From positions 1 to 9,171 of the forward strand of contig JAQGJI010000003.1 of the NCBI GenBank assembly GCA_028290685.1: a stretch of 9,171 nt of DNA, in the 5' to 3' direction. Positions 1 to 7,500 of this stretch are shown here, in pieces. This DNA is from Devosia sp. (GTDB taxonomy: Bacteria; Pseudomonadota; Alphaproteobacteria; Rhizobiales; Devosiaceae). Position numbers and translations under genes: made by a program. The notes under the pieces were generated by a model. That model was not told where the DNA came from. It did not search any database and saw only the letters and a list, made by a program, of their open reading frames with translations. Within the stretch, counting starts at the first letter, position 1; the number at the start of each line of letters is the position of its first letter.

Positions 1-193
1 CGCATCGGGGCTTTGCTTGTGGTCTCCGTGTTTTTCTACTTGGTCTGATCTGCTGCGAATTGCTTTTCGCGGCGGGTTTGGCTATGGCTGGTACATGGCC
101 AGCACCAAGCAGAGGGAGGGCCCGATGGCCTGGATCTTCGAGCACCGCTCCCGTGGCCCCGTCCATGCCCTGTGGCTCAAGCTGCAGGGCTGA
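1..193 (+). pseudogene. 3' end of a frameshifted gene, possibly a DUF418-type membrane protein
   Basis: The gene enters from the left edge. In frame 1, bases 1-45 read RIGALLVVSVFFYLV, a membrane-helix-like stretch with mostly G or C at third codon positions, and stop at TGA 46-48. From about base 80 the coding character moves to frame 2, which reads FGYGWYMASTKQREGPMAW and on to a TGA at 191-193, again with strongly GC-rich third positions. The natural reading is one C-terminal region broken by a single-base shift between about 46 and 80. A hydrophobic helix followed by a Trp-containing linker and a GP.xW-type end weakly recalls the C-terminus of DUF418/YeiB-type membrane proteins, but this is resemblance from memory over few residues. 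The alternatives are two unrelated genes, with the first ending at 48, or a sequencing error. I am fairly sure of the frame change and unsure of the family. Confidence 0.45.
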
Positions 194-291
194 CCAGGTT
201 CTGGTACGGACGCCCGTCACCGTCTTTCCAATTCCGGTTTGCCCTCCCAGGCGGCTCGCGCGATAGCGCCGGCCGCGCTCCAGATGGCAAT

Positions 292-313
292 GGCGCGCTG
301 CAGGGCAGGCGCC
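292..313 (+). promoter_or_regulatory. Hairpin just upstream of the ABC-F start codon
   Basis: GGCGC (292-296) and CTGC (298-301) pair with GCAG (305-308) and GCGCC (309-313). This gives a nine-base-pair stem with one bulged G (297) and an AGG triloop. It ends 18 bases before the ATG at 332. No T-tract follows, so it is not a classic terminator. If transcribed, it could influence ribosome access to the weak GAG Shine-Dalgarno-like site at about 323-325. A regulatory role is inference only. Confidence 0.4.
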
Positions 314-331
314 GCACCTCGTGAGATCAAG

Positions 332-1852
332 ATGGGCTCGATCAGTCTGCGCAATGCCGGCCTTGTGGCCACCGAAACGCTTTTTTCCAATCTGAACCTT
401 GTTATCGGCGAGGGGGACCGCGTGGGTCTTGTTGCCGGCAATGGGCGGGGCAAGACAACGCTGCTCAAGGCAATGGCCGGGCAGGGGGAATTGAGCGCCG
501 GCGACATCGTGCGCTCGCGCGGGCTGCAGATGGGCTATGTGGAACAGGACATGGCGCCGGCCAGCATGGGCCTGACGCTCTACGATGCGGTGCTCCAAGC
601 GCTGCCACCAGCCGATAGGCAGACCGACAGCTGGCGGGTGGACATGGTGCTCGATGAATTCCAAACCCCCACCGCCATGCGCCAGCGCACGCTTGGCGCC
701 TTGAGCGGGGGCTGGCAGCGGATAGCCCTGATTGCGCGCTGCTGGGTGCTGCAGCCCGATGCCCTGCTGCTCGACGAGCCGACCAACCATCTCGACCTGG
801 GCAAGCTGGTGCAACTGGAAAACTGGATCAACCAGGCCGCCCGCACCATTCCGGTGGTCATTGCCAGCCATGATCGCCAGTTTCTCGATGCCACCACCAA
901 CCATACGCTGTTTCTGCGGCCCGACACTTCGCACTATTTCGCACTGCCCTACAGCAAGGCGCGCATTGCCCTTGCCGAAACGGACGAAGCCGCTGAAGCC
1001 AAGCGCGAGCGCGACCTCAAGGAAGTCAGCCGCCTGCGCAAGCAGGCCTCCAAGCTGACCAATATCGGCATCAATTCAGGCAGCGACCTGCTGGTGGTGA
1101 AATCCAAATACCTGCGTGAGCGGGCCGAAAAGATCGAGACGTCGGTCCTTTCGGTGCACAAGGAGCGAAGCGGGGACATCAAGCTGGGCAATAGTGGCGC
1201 TCAAGCCAGGGTGATGGTGGCCATCGACAACCTCGAGGTGAAGACACCGCCGGGCGACAAGCTGTTCCGCATCGACAAGCTGCATATTTTCCAGGGCGAC
1301 CGGCTGGTGATCCTGGGGCGCAACGGCGCCGGCAAGTCGCAGTTCATGGGACTGTTGCACCGGGCGATGCAGGGCAGCGAAGCACCCGGCATCCGGATCA
1401 GCCCGCAAACCGTTCCCGGCTATGTCGACCAGGCGATGAGCTTTCTGCCCGACAAGCGTTCGCCGCTCGACTACATCACGACAGCGTTCAACGAGGGTGA
1501 CCAGCGCAGCAAGAGCCTTCTTGCGGGGGCAGGGTTCCCGCTCGAAAAACAGGATCGTCCCATCGGCCAGCTCTCGCTTGGTCAGCGTGCCCGGCTGGGC
1601 CTGCTGGCAATGCGACTGCTGCAACCCAATTTCTACCTGCTTGATGAGCCCACCAACCATATCGACATCGCGGGGCAGGAGCGGCTGGAAGCGGAAATCC
1701 TGGCGCATGGAGCGACCTGTATTCTGGTGTCCCACGATCGCAGTTTCGTGCGCGGGCTGGGCAGCCGGTTCCTGCTGATCCAGGGCAGACAGCTCAAGGA
1801 GATTGACGGGCCGGAGAGCTTTTTTGCGGAGTTGGCGGGGGAAGTGGGGTGA
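332..1852 (+). CDS. ABC-F family ATPase (ribosome-associated, two ATP-binding domains)
   Basis: This 506-residue soluble protein has two tandem ABC ATPase domains and no membrane domain, the layout of ABC-F proteins. Members of that family bind the ribosomal E site and modulate translation or protect against antibiotics. Domain 1 has Walker A GNGRGKTT (36-43), signature LSGGWQ (124-129) and Walker B LLLDEPTNHLD (145-155), followed by a SHD switch histidine. A charged linker rich in Lys, Arg and Glu separates the domains, as expected for the ribosome-contacting linker. Domain 2 has GRNGAGKS (329-336), LSLGQ (414-418) and LLDEPTNHID (436-445), again followed by SHD. The second signature has Leu where LSGGQ has Gly. 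In-frame ATGs at 284 and 290 and a TTG at 239 exist. I chose 332 because the first ABC strand (MGSISLRN) begins there, although the Shine-Dalgarno match is weak. It has no operon partner: a 496-base gap follows. The subfamily is not assigned; the protein is shorter than EttA or Uup as I know them. Confidence 0.93.
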   Translation: MGSISLRNAGLVATETLFSNLNLVIGEGDRVGLVAGNGRGKTTLLKAMAGQGELSAGDIVRSRGLQMGYVEQDMAPASMGLTLYDAVLQALPPADRQTDSWRVDMVLDEFQTPTAMRQRTLGALSGGWQRIALIARCWVLQPDALLLDEPTNHLDLGKLVQLENWINQAARTIPVVIASHDRQFLDATTNHTLFLRPDTSHYFALPYSKARIALAETDEAAEAKRERDLKEVSRLRKQASKLTNIGINSGSDLLVVKSKYLRERAEKIETSVLSVHKERSGDIKLGNSGAQARVMVAIDNLEVKTPPGDKLFRIDKLHIFQGDRLVILGRNGAGKSQFMGLLHRAMQGSEAPGIRISPQTVPGYVDQAMSFLPDKRSPLDYITTAFNEGDQRSKSLLAGAGFPLEKQDRPIGQLSLGQRARLGLLAMRLLQPNFYLLDEPTNHIDIAGQERLEAEILAHGATCILVSHDRSFVRGLGSRFLLIQGRQLKEIDGPESFFAELAGEVG

Positions 1853-1878
1853 GGGGCGTTGCCGCTGCCACGCGCGGT

Positions 1879-2000
1879 GTGATCCCGGCCTTGAGCCGGG
1901 ATCCAGCTTGAGGGATTTGGATGAGGCCGGTGGCTCGAATGACCACCTTGCAGCTGTGGATCGATTTCGCGTTGGGTCCCGGCTTTGGCCGGGGTGACAT
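1879..2000. repeat. Inverted pair of REP-like palindromes (BIME-like)
   Basis: Unit 1 contains GATCCCGGC (1881-1889), loop CTTGA, GCCGGGATC (1895-1903), a perfect nine-base-pair hairpin. Unit 2 contains CCCGGC (1978-1983), loop TTTG, GCCGGG (1988-1993). Reading unit 1 forward and unit 2 on the minus strand aligns them: both run GT, then a CCCGGCC..AGCCGGGA core, then CCA. They are therefore diverged copies in opposite orientation about 70 bases apart. Palindromes of this kind are widespread between genes in alphaproteobacteria. Neither is followed by a T-tract, so I do not call them intrinsic terminators, though they could slow transcription or protect the ABC-F transcript's 3' end. Confidence 0.7.
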
Positions 2001-2035
2001 TGCGGTGGGGTGGTGTGGCGGCCCACCGAAACGTG

Positions 2036-2157
2036 TGACCCCCACCCAGCCTCCTCCTTGGAGGGGGCAGGATGGGGAGGTCGCCAAACCGGGATGGTAC
2101 ATCAAACACCAGCTTGTCCCTCCCCTTCGCGGGAGGGGGGAGGTCAGGTGGGGGCGG
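2036..2157. repeat. G/C-tract intergenic element with imperfect inverted ends
   Basis: The left end CCCCCACCCAGCCTCC (2039-2054) and the right end GGAGGTCAGGTGGGGG (2139-2154) are inverted copies matching at 13 of 16 positions. Inside lies a C-rich then G-rich tract on the left (CCTCC then GGAGGGGG, 2050-2067). On the right is a perfect hairpin, CCCTCCC (2118-2124), loop CTTCGC, GGGAGGG (2131-2137). The minus strand would read PLQGGGWVGV-like peptides, a pattern often seen as spurious ORFs over such repeats in Hyphomicrobiales. It is most likely a non-coding dispersed repeat. The copy number elsewhere in the genome cannot be seen from here. Confidence 0.6.
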
Positions 2158-2272
2158 GAGCGAGAGCCGGATGAGGTAGAGTCCCACCTCTGGAACCTCT
2201 TACCCACGGCACCCATTTGCAACTTGGCCCGGCCACCTTTTCTTTGCTCACACATTCGGGATTCAATGCCCC

Positions 2273-2302
2273 TTAACAGCGGCGATCTTTTGCCTACATA
2301 AT
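2273..2302 (+). promoter_or_regulatory. Putative clpS-clpA promoter
   Basis: TTAACA (2273-2278) resembles a -35 box, with one mismatch to TTGACA. TACATA (2295-2300, 16-base spacer) or CATAAT (2297-2302, 18-base spacer) would be the -10. Transcription would begin near 2308, about 40 bases before the chosen clpS ATG. It lies in the AT-richest part of the spacer. This start would exclude the in-frame ATG at 2301 as the clpS start. Confidence 0.5.
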
Positions 2303-2348
2303 GGTCCTCGCCATGCTGCTTCGTTTTTTCTACGACAGATGTTTGCCC

Positions 2349-2765
2349 ATGATTACCAACGACCTCCTCGACCCTACCGAAGAGGCCCCCGCCGCTTTGC
2401 GACTGGAGCCTGAGCCTGTTCGTGCCGGGCCCAAGGAGGATGGCCCTGGCAAGGGGAGCGGCAAGACGGGCACCGAGACCGGGACCATCACCAAGACCCG
2501 GCCGAAAACCAAGCGTCCGAACCTTTATCGGGTGCTGCTCCTTAATGACGACTACACGCCGATGGACTTCGTCATTCTTGTTCTACAGGATGTCTTCAAC
2601 AAATCGCGTGAAGAAGCCGTCCAGATCATGCTGCATGTTCACCAAAAGGGGGTGGGTGAGTGCGGCATCTATCCATACGAAGTGGCCGAGACCAAGGTCA
2701 CCAGGGTCATGGATACGGCACGCAAAAACCAGCATCCGCTGCAATGCGTGATGGAAAAGCAATAG
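2349..2765 (+). CDS. clpS: ATP-dependent Clp protease adaptor ClpS
   Basis: ClpS binds proteins with N-degron residues at their N-terminus and hands them to ClpA for degradation by ClpAP. The 138-residue product has the ClpS core from about residue 53: PNLYRVLLLNDDYTPM, then HVHQKGVGECG, EVAETKV and a C-terminal HPLQCVME. N66, D67 and H98 align with E. coli N34, D35 and H66, which hold the substrate's free amino group and side-chain pocket, so binding should be intact. The first roughly 50 residues are acidic, then a Gly/Thr/Lys-rich low-complexity arm. ClpS uses such an arm to engage ClpA, and rhizobial ClpS proteins carry similar ones. I chose ATG 2349 over the in-frame ATG at 2301, because the latter overlaps the putative -10 box and adds an unusual hydrophobic leader. 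Neither has a strong Shine-Dalgarno site. The clpA start lies nine bases after the stop, so they form an operon. Confidence 0.93.
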   Translation: MITNDLLDPTEEAPAALRLEPEPVRAGPKEDGPGKGSGKTGTETGTITKTRPKTKRPNLYRVLLLNDDYTPMDFVILVLQDVFNKSREEAVQIMLHVHQKGVGECGIYPYEVAETKVTRVMDTARKNQHPLQCVMEKQ

Positions 2766-2768
2766 GAA
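2764..2768 (+). promoter_or_regulatory. Shine-Dalgarno site of clpA overlapping the clpS stop
   Basis: AGGAA begins inside the clpS TAG (2763-2765) and ends six bases before the clpA ATG (2775). The overlap suggests coupled translation of the adaptor and its unfoldase. Confidence 0.6.
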
Positions 2769-2774
2769 CATCAT

Positions 2775-5114
<2,340 letters not shown>

Positions 5115-5117
5115 GCC

Positions 5118-5151
5118 AGAGGCCGGGAGCGATCCCGGCCTTTGCATTTTT
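5118..5151 (+). terminator. Rho-independent terminator of clpS-clpA
   Basis: A perfect eight-base-pair stem GGCCGGGA (5121-5128), tetraloop GCGA, TCCCGGCC (5133-5140) is followed at once by TTTGCATTTTT. The stem can extend by three pairs, one of them a G-T wobble, into the first Ts. The position, just after the clpA stop, fits transcript termination before the SulP leader. Confidence 0.85.
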
Positions 5152-5275
5152 GTCCCCAGCAATTGACTTTGCTGCCTTACTGCTTGCATTAAGAAGTCTC
5201 TTCGTCGGACTGGGGACCTTGTGCCCGAGTGGCTTCTCCGGGCGCCTATCCCCCGGTAACCAACTTTTTTGCCTC
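5152..5275 (+). promoter_or_regulatory. Candidate structured leader of the SulP gene
   Basis: The region between the clpA terminator and the SulP start holds nested complementary segments. GTCCCCAG (5152-5159) is the exact inverse complement of CTGGGGAC (5210-5217). GGGGA (5212-5216) can instead pair with TCCCC (5249-5253), enclosing a second helix GTGCCCG (5221-5227) / CGGGCGC (5239-5245). A run of six Ts (5265-5270) follows. CCAAC (5260-5264) is complementary to GTTGG (5308-5312), which contains the GGA that would serve as the ribosome binding site. Such alternative pairings suit a cis-acting RNA switch. An RNA class named sul1 has been described upstream of sulfate-transporter genes in alphaproteobacteria; I cannot test whether this is a member. 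The weak promoter-like TTGACT (5163-5168) would start transcripts near 5198 and leave the first segment out, in which case the eight-base repeat might be a DNA operator instead. Confidence 0.4.
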
Positions 5276-5319
5276 CCGTTGATGCGCACGGCCGCGCGGG
5301 ACGCCTGTTGGATAAAATC

Positions 5320-6804
5320 ATGTTCAATCTCGACCAATACCGCCAGGAATGGTTCGGTAATATCCGCAACGACGCGCTGTCGGGGCTGGTTGTTGCACTC
5401 GCCCTGGTGCCCGAAGCGATCGCCTTTTCCATCATTGCCGGCGTGGACCCAAAAGTGGGGCTCTACGCCTCCGTGGTCATCGCCATCGTCATCGCCTTCG
5501 TTGGCGGCAGGCCGGCCATGATTTCCGCCGCGACGGCGGCCACAGCTGTGCTCTTTGGATCGCTGGTGCGCGACCACGGGCTGCAATATCTGCTCGCAGC
5601 GACCATTCTCGCAGGCGTGCTGCAACTGGCCGCCGGCTGGCTCAATCTGCAGAGCGTGATGCGGTTTGTCTCCCGATCGGTCATGACGGGCTTCGTCAAC
5701 GCCTTGGCTATCCTGATCTTCATGGCGCAATTGCCCGAACTGATCGACGTGCCGTGGCTGACCTACCCCATGCTCGCCCTGGGACTGGCCATCATCTACC
5801 TGTTTCCGCGCCTGACGCGGGCAGTGCCCTCACCGCTGGTGTGCATTGTCGTGCTCACGGCACTGGCCTGGTTCTCGGGAATGGATTTGCACACGGTCGG
5901 CCAGATGGGCGACCTGCCCCGCGCCTTGCCGGAATTGCTGCTGCCCCAGGTGCCGCTCAATCTCGAGACGTTGATGATCATTCTGCCCTACGCCGTGGCG
6001 GTTGCCGCCGTGGGGCTGCTCGAATCGCTGATGACGGCGCAGATCGTTGATGATGCCACCGACACCGGCAGCGACAAGCGGCAGGAATGCCTGGGACAGG
6101 GCATTGCCAACATCGCTTCGGCGTTCTTTGGCGGCATGGCGGGGTGCGCCATGATCGGCCAGTCCGGCATCAATGTCCGCTCGGGCGGGCGCGGCCGGCT
6201 GTCGACCTTCCTCGCCGGAGCCTATTTGCTGGTGCTGATGGTGGTGCTGGGCGACCTGCTGCGAATCATTCCCATGCCGGCGCTGGTCGCCATCATGATC
6301 ATGGTCTCGATCGGTACGTTCGACTGGAAATCCATCGTCAACCTGCGCGACCATCCGCGCAGTTCCTCCTTTGTCATGCTGGCAACGGTCGCCTTCGTGG
6401 TGGGCACGCACAACCTTGCCATCGGCGTACTCGTCGGCGTCCTGCTGTCAGGCGTGTTCTTTGCCTGGAAAATCTCGCAGATCTTTGGCGTTCGCACAGA
6501 ACTCAGCGAGGATGGACGCGTGCGCAGCTACCATGTCTCCGGCCAGCTGTTTTTTGCCTCGGCAGAGCAGTTCATGGCCGCGTTCGATTTCAGCGAGCGC
6601 GTGGAAACGGTCGTGATCGACCTGACCCATGCCCATATCTGGGACATATCGAGCGTGGCCAGCATCGACAAGGCAGTGCTGAAATTCCGCCGCAACGGGG
6701 TGGAGGTGTCGCTACGCGGGCTGAACCAGGCCAGCGCAACCATTGTCGACAATCTCGGCCAGCATCAGCGCGCCGATGCCGACGCCATCCTCAGTTCACA
6801 CTAA
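5320..6804 (+). CDS. SulP family inorganic anion transporter with C-terminal STAS domain
   Basis: This inner-membrane permease has 494 residues. About the first 390 form a run of hydrophobic helices with SulP hallmarks: an early ALVPEAIAF segment, GGRPAMISAATAATAVL, and the conserved block beginning at E256 (ECLGQGIANIASAFFGG, then IGQSGINVRSGG). From about residue 400 to 485 is a cytoplasmic STAS domain (YHVSGQLFFAS, VIDLTHAHIWDISSVASID), the regulatory end typical of SulP proteins. The substrate is probably sulfate, bicarbonate or another oxyanion. The sequence does not decide which, and no cysA- or carbonic-anhydrase-like neighbour helps. I chose ATG 5320, with GGA seven bases upstream. 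An in-frame TTG at 5269 would add 17 polar residues within the structured leader. The gene has its own leader after the clpA terminator. Its stop overlaps the stop of the convergent gene on the minus strand. Confidence 0.93.
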   Translation: MFNLDQYRQEWFGNIRNDALSGLVVALALVPEAIAFSIIAGVDPKVGLYASVVIAIVIAFVGGRPAMISAATAATAVLFGSLVRDHGLQYLLAATILAGVLQLAAGWLNLQSVMRFVSRSVMTGFVNALAILIFMAQLPELIDVPWLTYPMLALGLAIIYLFPRLTRAVPSPLVCIVVLTALAWFSGMDLHTVGQMGDLPRALPELLLPQVPLNLETLMIILPYAVAVAAVGLLESLMTAQIVDDATDTGSDKRQECLGQGIANIASAFFGGMAGCAMIGQSGINVRSGGRGRLSTFLAGAYLLVLMVVLGDLLRIIPMPALVAIMIMVSIGTFDWKSIVNLRDHPRSSSFVMLATVAFVVGTHNLAIGVLVGVLLSGVFFAWKISQIFGVRTELSEDGRVRSYHVSGQLFFASAEQFMAAFDFSERVETVVIDLTHAHIWDISSVASIDKAVLKFRRNGVEVSLRGLNQASATIVDNLGQHQRADADAILSSH

Positions 6805-7328
6805 AGCCACATCAACAGCATCGGACCGACCACGATCAGCACCAGGCCTGCGACAAAGCGCAAATTGCCGAGTTGGCGCAGGCTCTGGATGCTGAGAATG
6901 CTGGAGAGCACGAGGAACGCCGCCAGCGCGATCAGCGCCGGGGTCAGCGCCTGCAGGTTCAACGCCGCTTTTTCGGTGAGTTGAAGATAGATCATGTGGC
7001 CCCCGGCAAAGCCGACAAGCGCGGTGATGACCACCGCGACCGCCTTGGAGGTGATCAGCAGGGCCATGTCGATCGTCTGGCTGGCAACCAGCAGTGCCAG
7101 GCCCATGGCGCTGACGTGCGCTGCACCAAGAGTGGCGAACAGTTGCGTGTTGGCCAGCAGCGGCACCATCTCAGGGGGCGCCGTCAAGGGGAGGGAGCCG
7201 ATCATCGGCAGGTCGGCGCCATACTGGGAGAGCAGGTAGATGACGTAAAGCATCACCAGCGTGCCGACGGCAAAGACCAGGACCGTGGCTGCCAGCACCT
7301 TGAGCAGATCGATGCTGTCTTGGGACAC
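6801..7328 (-). CDS. Small integral membrane protein of unknown function
   Basis: I do not recognise this 175-residue protein. It is strongly hydrophobic, with about five likely membrane helices at residues 10-33, 66-90, 94-116, 126-147 and 156-174. The last helix runs to the very C-terminus (GPMLLMWL). A periplasmic or cytoplasmic loop rich in Pro and Leu (about 34-65) follows the first helix. The GTG at 7328 is the earliest possible start, because an in-frame TAA lies two codons upstream. It places a short polar N-terminus before helix 1, and an AAGGCGAG purine stretch precedes it at a somewhat long distance. It lies 32 bases downstream of tRNA-Lys in the same direction, with no visible promoter between. 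Its TAG (6803-6801) overlaps the SulP TAA. It could be an uncharacterised DUF protein; I give no function. Confidence 0.75.
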   Translation of the reverse strand: MSQDSIDLLKVLAATVLVFAVGTLVMLYVIYLLSQYGADLPMIGSLPLTAPPEMVPLLANTQLFATLGAAHVSAMGLALLVASQTIDMALLITSKAVAVVITALVGFAGGHMIYLQLTEKAALNLQALTPALIALAAFLVLSSILSIQSLRQLGNLRFVAGLVLIVVGPMLLMWL

Positions 7329-7360
7329 CGTTTAGCTCGCCTTGCTGCCCGAGAAGGAAT

Positions 7361-7435
7361 TGGTATGCCGGGAGGGGGTCGAACCCTCGACCATTCGATT
7401 AAAAGTCGAATGCTCTACCACTGAGCTACCGGCAC
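7361..7435 (-). tRNA. tRNA-Lys (anticodon TTT)
   Basis: The minus strand folds as a complete 75-base tRNA with encoded CCA. The acceptor stem is GTGCCGG (7435-7429) with CCGGCAT, closed by a G1-U72 wobble. The D arm is GCTC..GAGC. The anticodon stem TTCGA/TCGAA has loop CTTTTAA, giving anticodon TTT at 7403-7401. The T arm is GAGGG TTCGACC CCCTC, the discriminator base is A, and CCA ends at 7361. Anticodon TTT reads AAA and AAG lysine codons. It is followed 32 bases later by a membrane protein gene on the same strand. Confidence 0.97.
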
Positions 7436-7447
7436 ATAACCAACTCT

Positions 7448-7462
7448 GACGCTTCTGGCGTC
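7448..7462 (-). other. Leader hairpin upstream of tRNA-Lys
   Basis: GACGC (7448-7452) and GCGTC (7458-7462) form a perfect five-base-pair stem with a five-base loop. It starts right where transcription from the tRNA promoter should begin, so it would sit at the 5' end of the precursor, before RNase P cleavage. Confidence 0.45.
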
Positions 7463-7469
7463 GCGGCGG

Positions 7470-7497
7470 AACATAGCCAGCTTGCCCCCGCTGTCAA
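7470..7497 (-). promoter_or_regulatory. Promoter of tRNA-Lys
   Basis: On the minus strand, TTGACA (7497-7492) is a perfect -35 box and TATGTT (7475-7470) a fair -10 box, 16 bases apart. The predicted start near 7463 lies about 28 bases before the mature tRNA 5' end. Confidence 0.7.
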
Positions 7498-7500
7498 CCG

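Larger units (their letters stand above)
1853..2348. other. Gene-free spacer between the ABC-F gene and clpS
   Basis: No convincing gene lies here. Open frames across it on both strands are Pro/Gly/Arg-rich products of the repeats. In order it contains the REP-like pair, the G/C-tract element, a small imperfect palindrome GAGGT (2173-2177) / ACCTC (2186-2190), an AT-richer stretch from about 2210, and a promoter-like pair just before clpS. Confidence 0.7.

Noticed and set aside
239..331. An upstream TTG start extending the ABC-F protein by 31 residues
   Set aside because: The extension is Ala/Arg-rich with no ABC-F character, and the fold begins at MGSISLRN (332).
1076..2026. A 316-codon minus-strand frame across the ABC-F gene and the REP pair
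   Set aside because: It is antisense to the second ATPase domain, and its N-terminal part reads through repeat DNA.
1853..2300. A possible CRISPR array or small protein genes in the repeat-rich spacer
   Set aside because: The palindromes are only paired, diverged and inverted, with no regular repeat-spacer units. The peptides read from them are Pro/Gly/Arg-rich repeat translations without ribosome binding sites.
5221..5232. GTGCCCGAGTGG resembles the D arm of a tRNA-Ser or tRNA-Leu
   Set aside because: No anticodon arm, T arm or TTCGA loop follows within tRNA distance, so the likeness is chance.
6087..7424. A 445-codon plus-strand open frame covering the end of SulP, the antisense of the membrane gene and part of tRNA-Lys
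   Set aside because: Its product is His/Arg/Gln-rich and low in complexity. It overlaps a well-supported SulP frame, a convergent gene with clear membrane helices, and a tRNA, so it is an out-of-frame artefact of GC-rich DNA.
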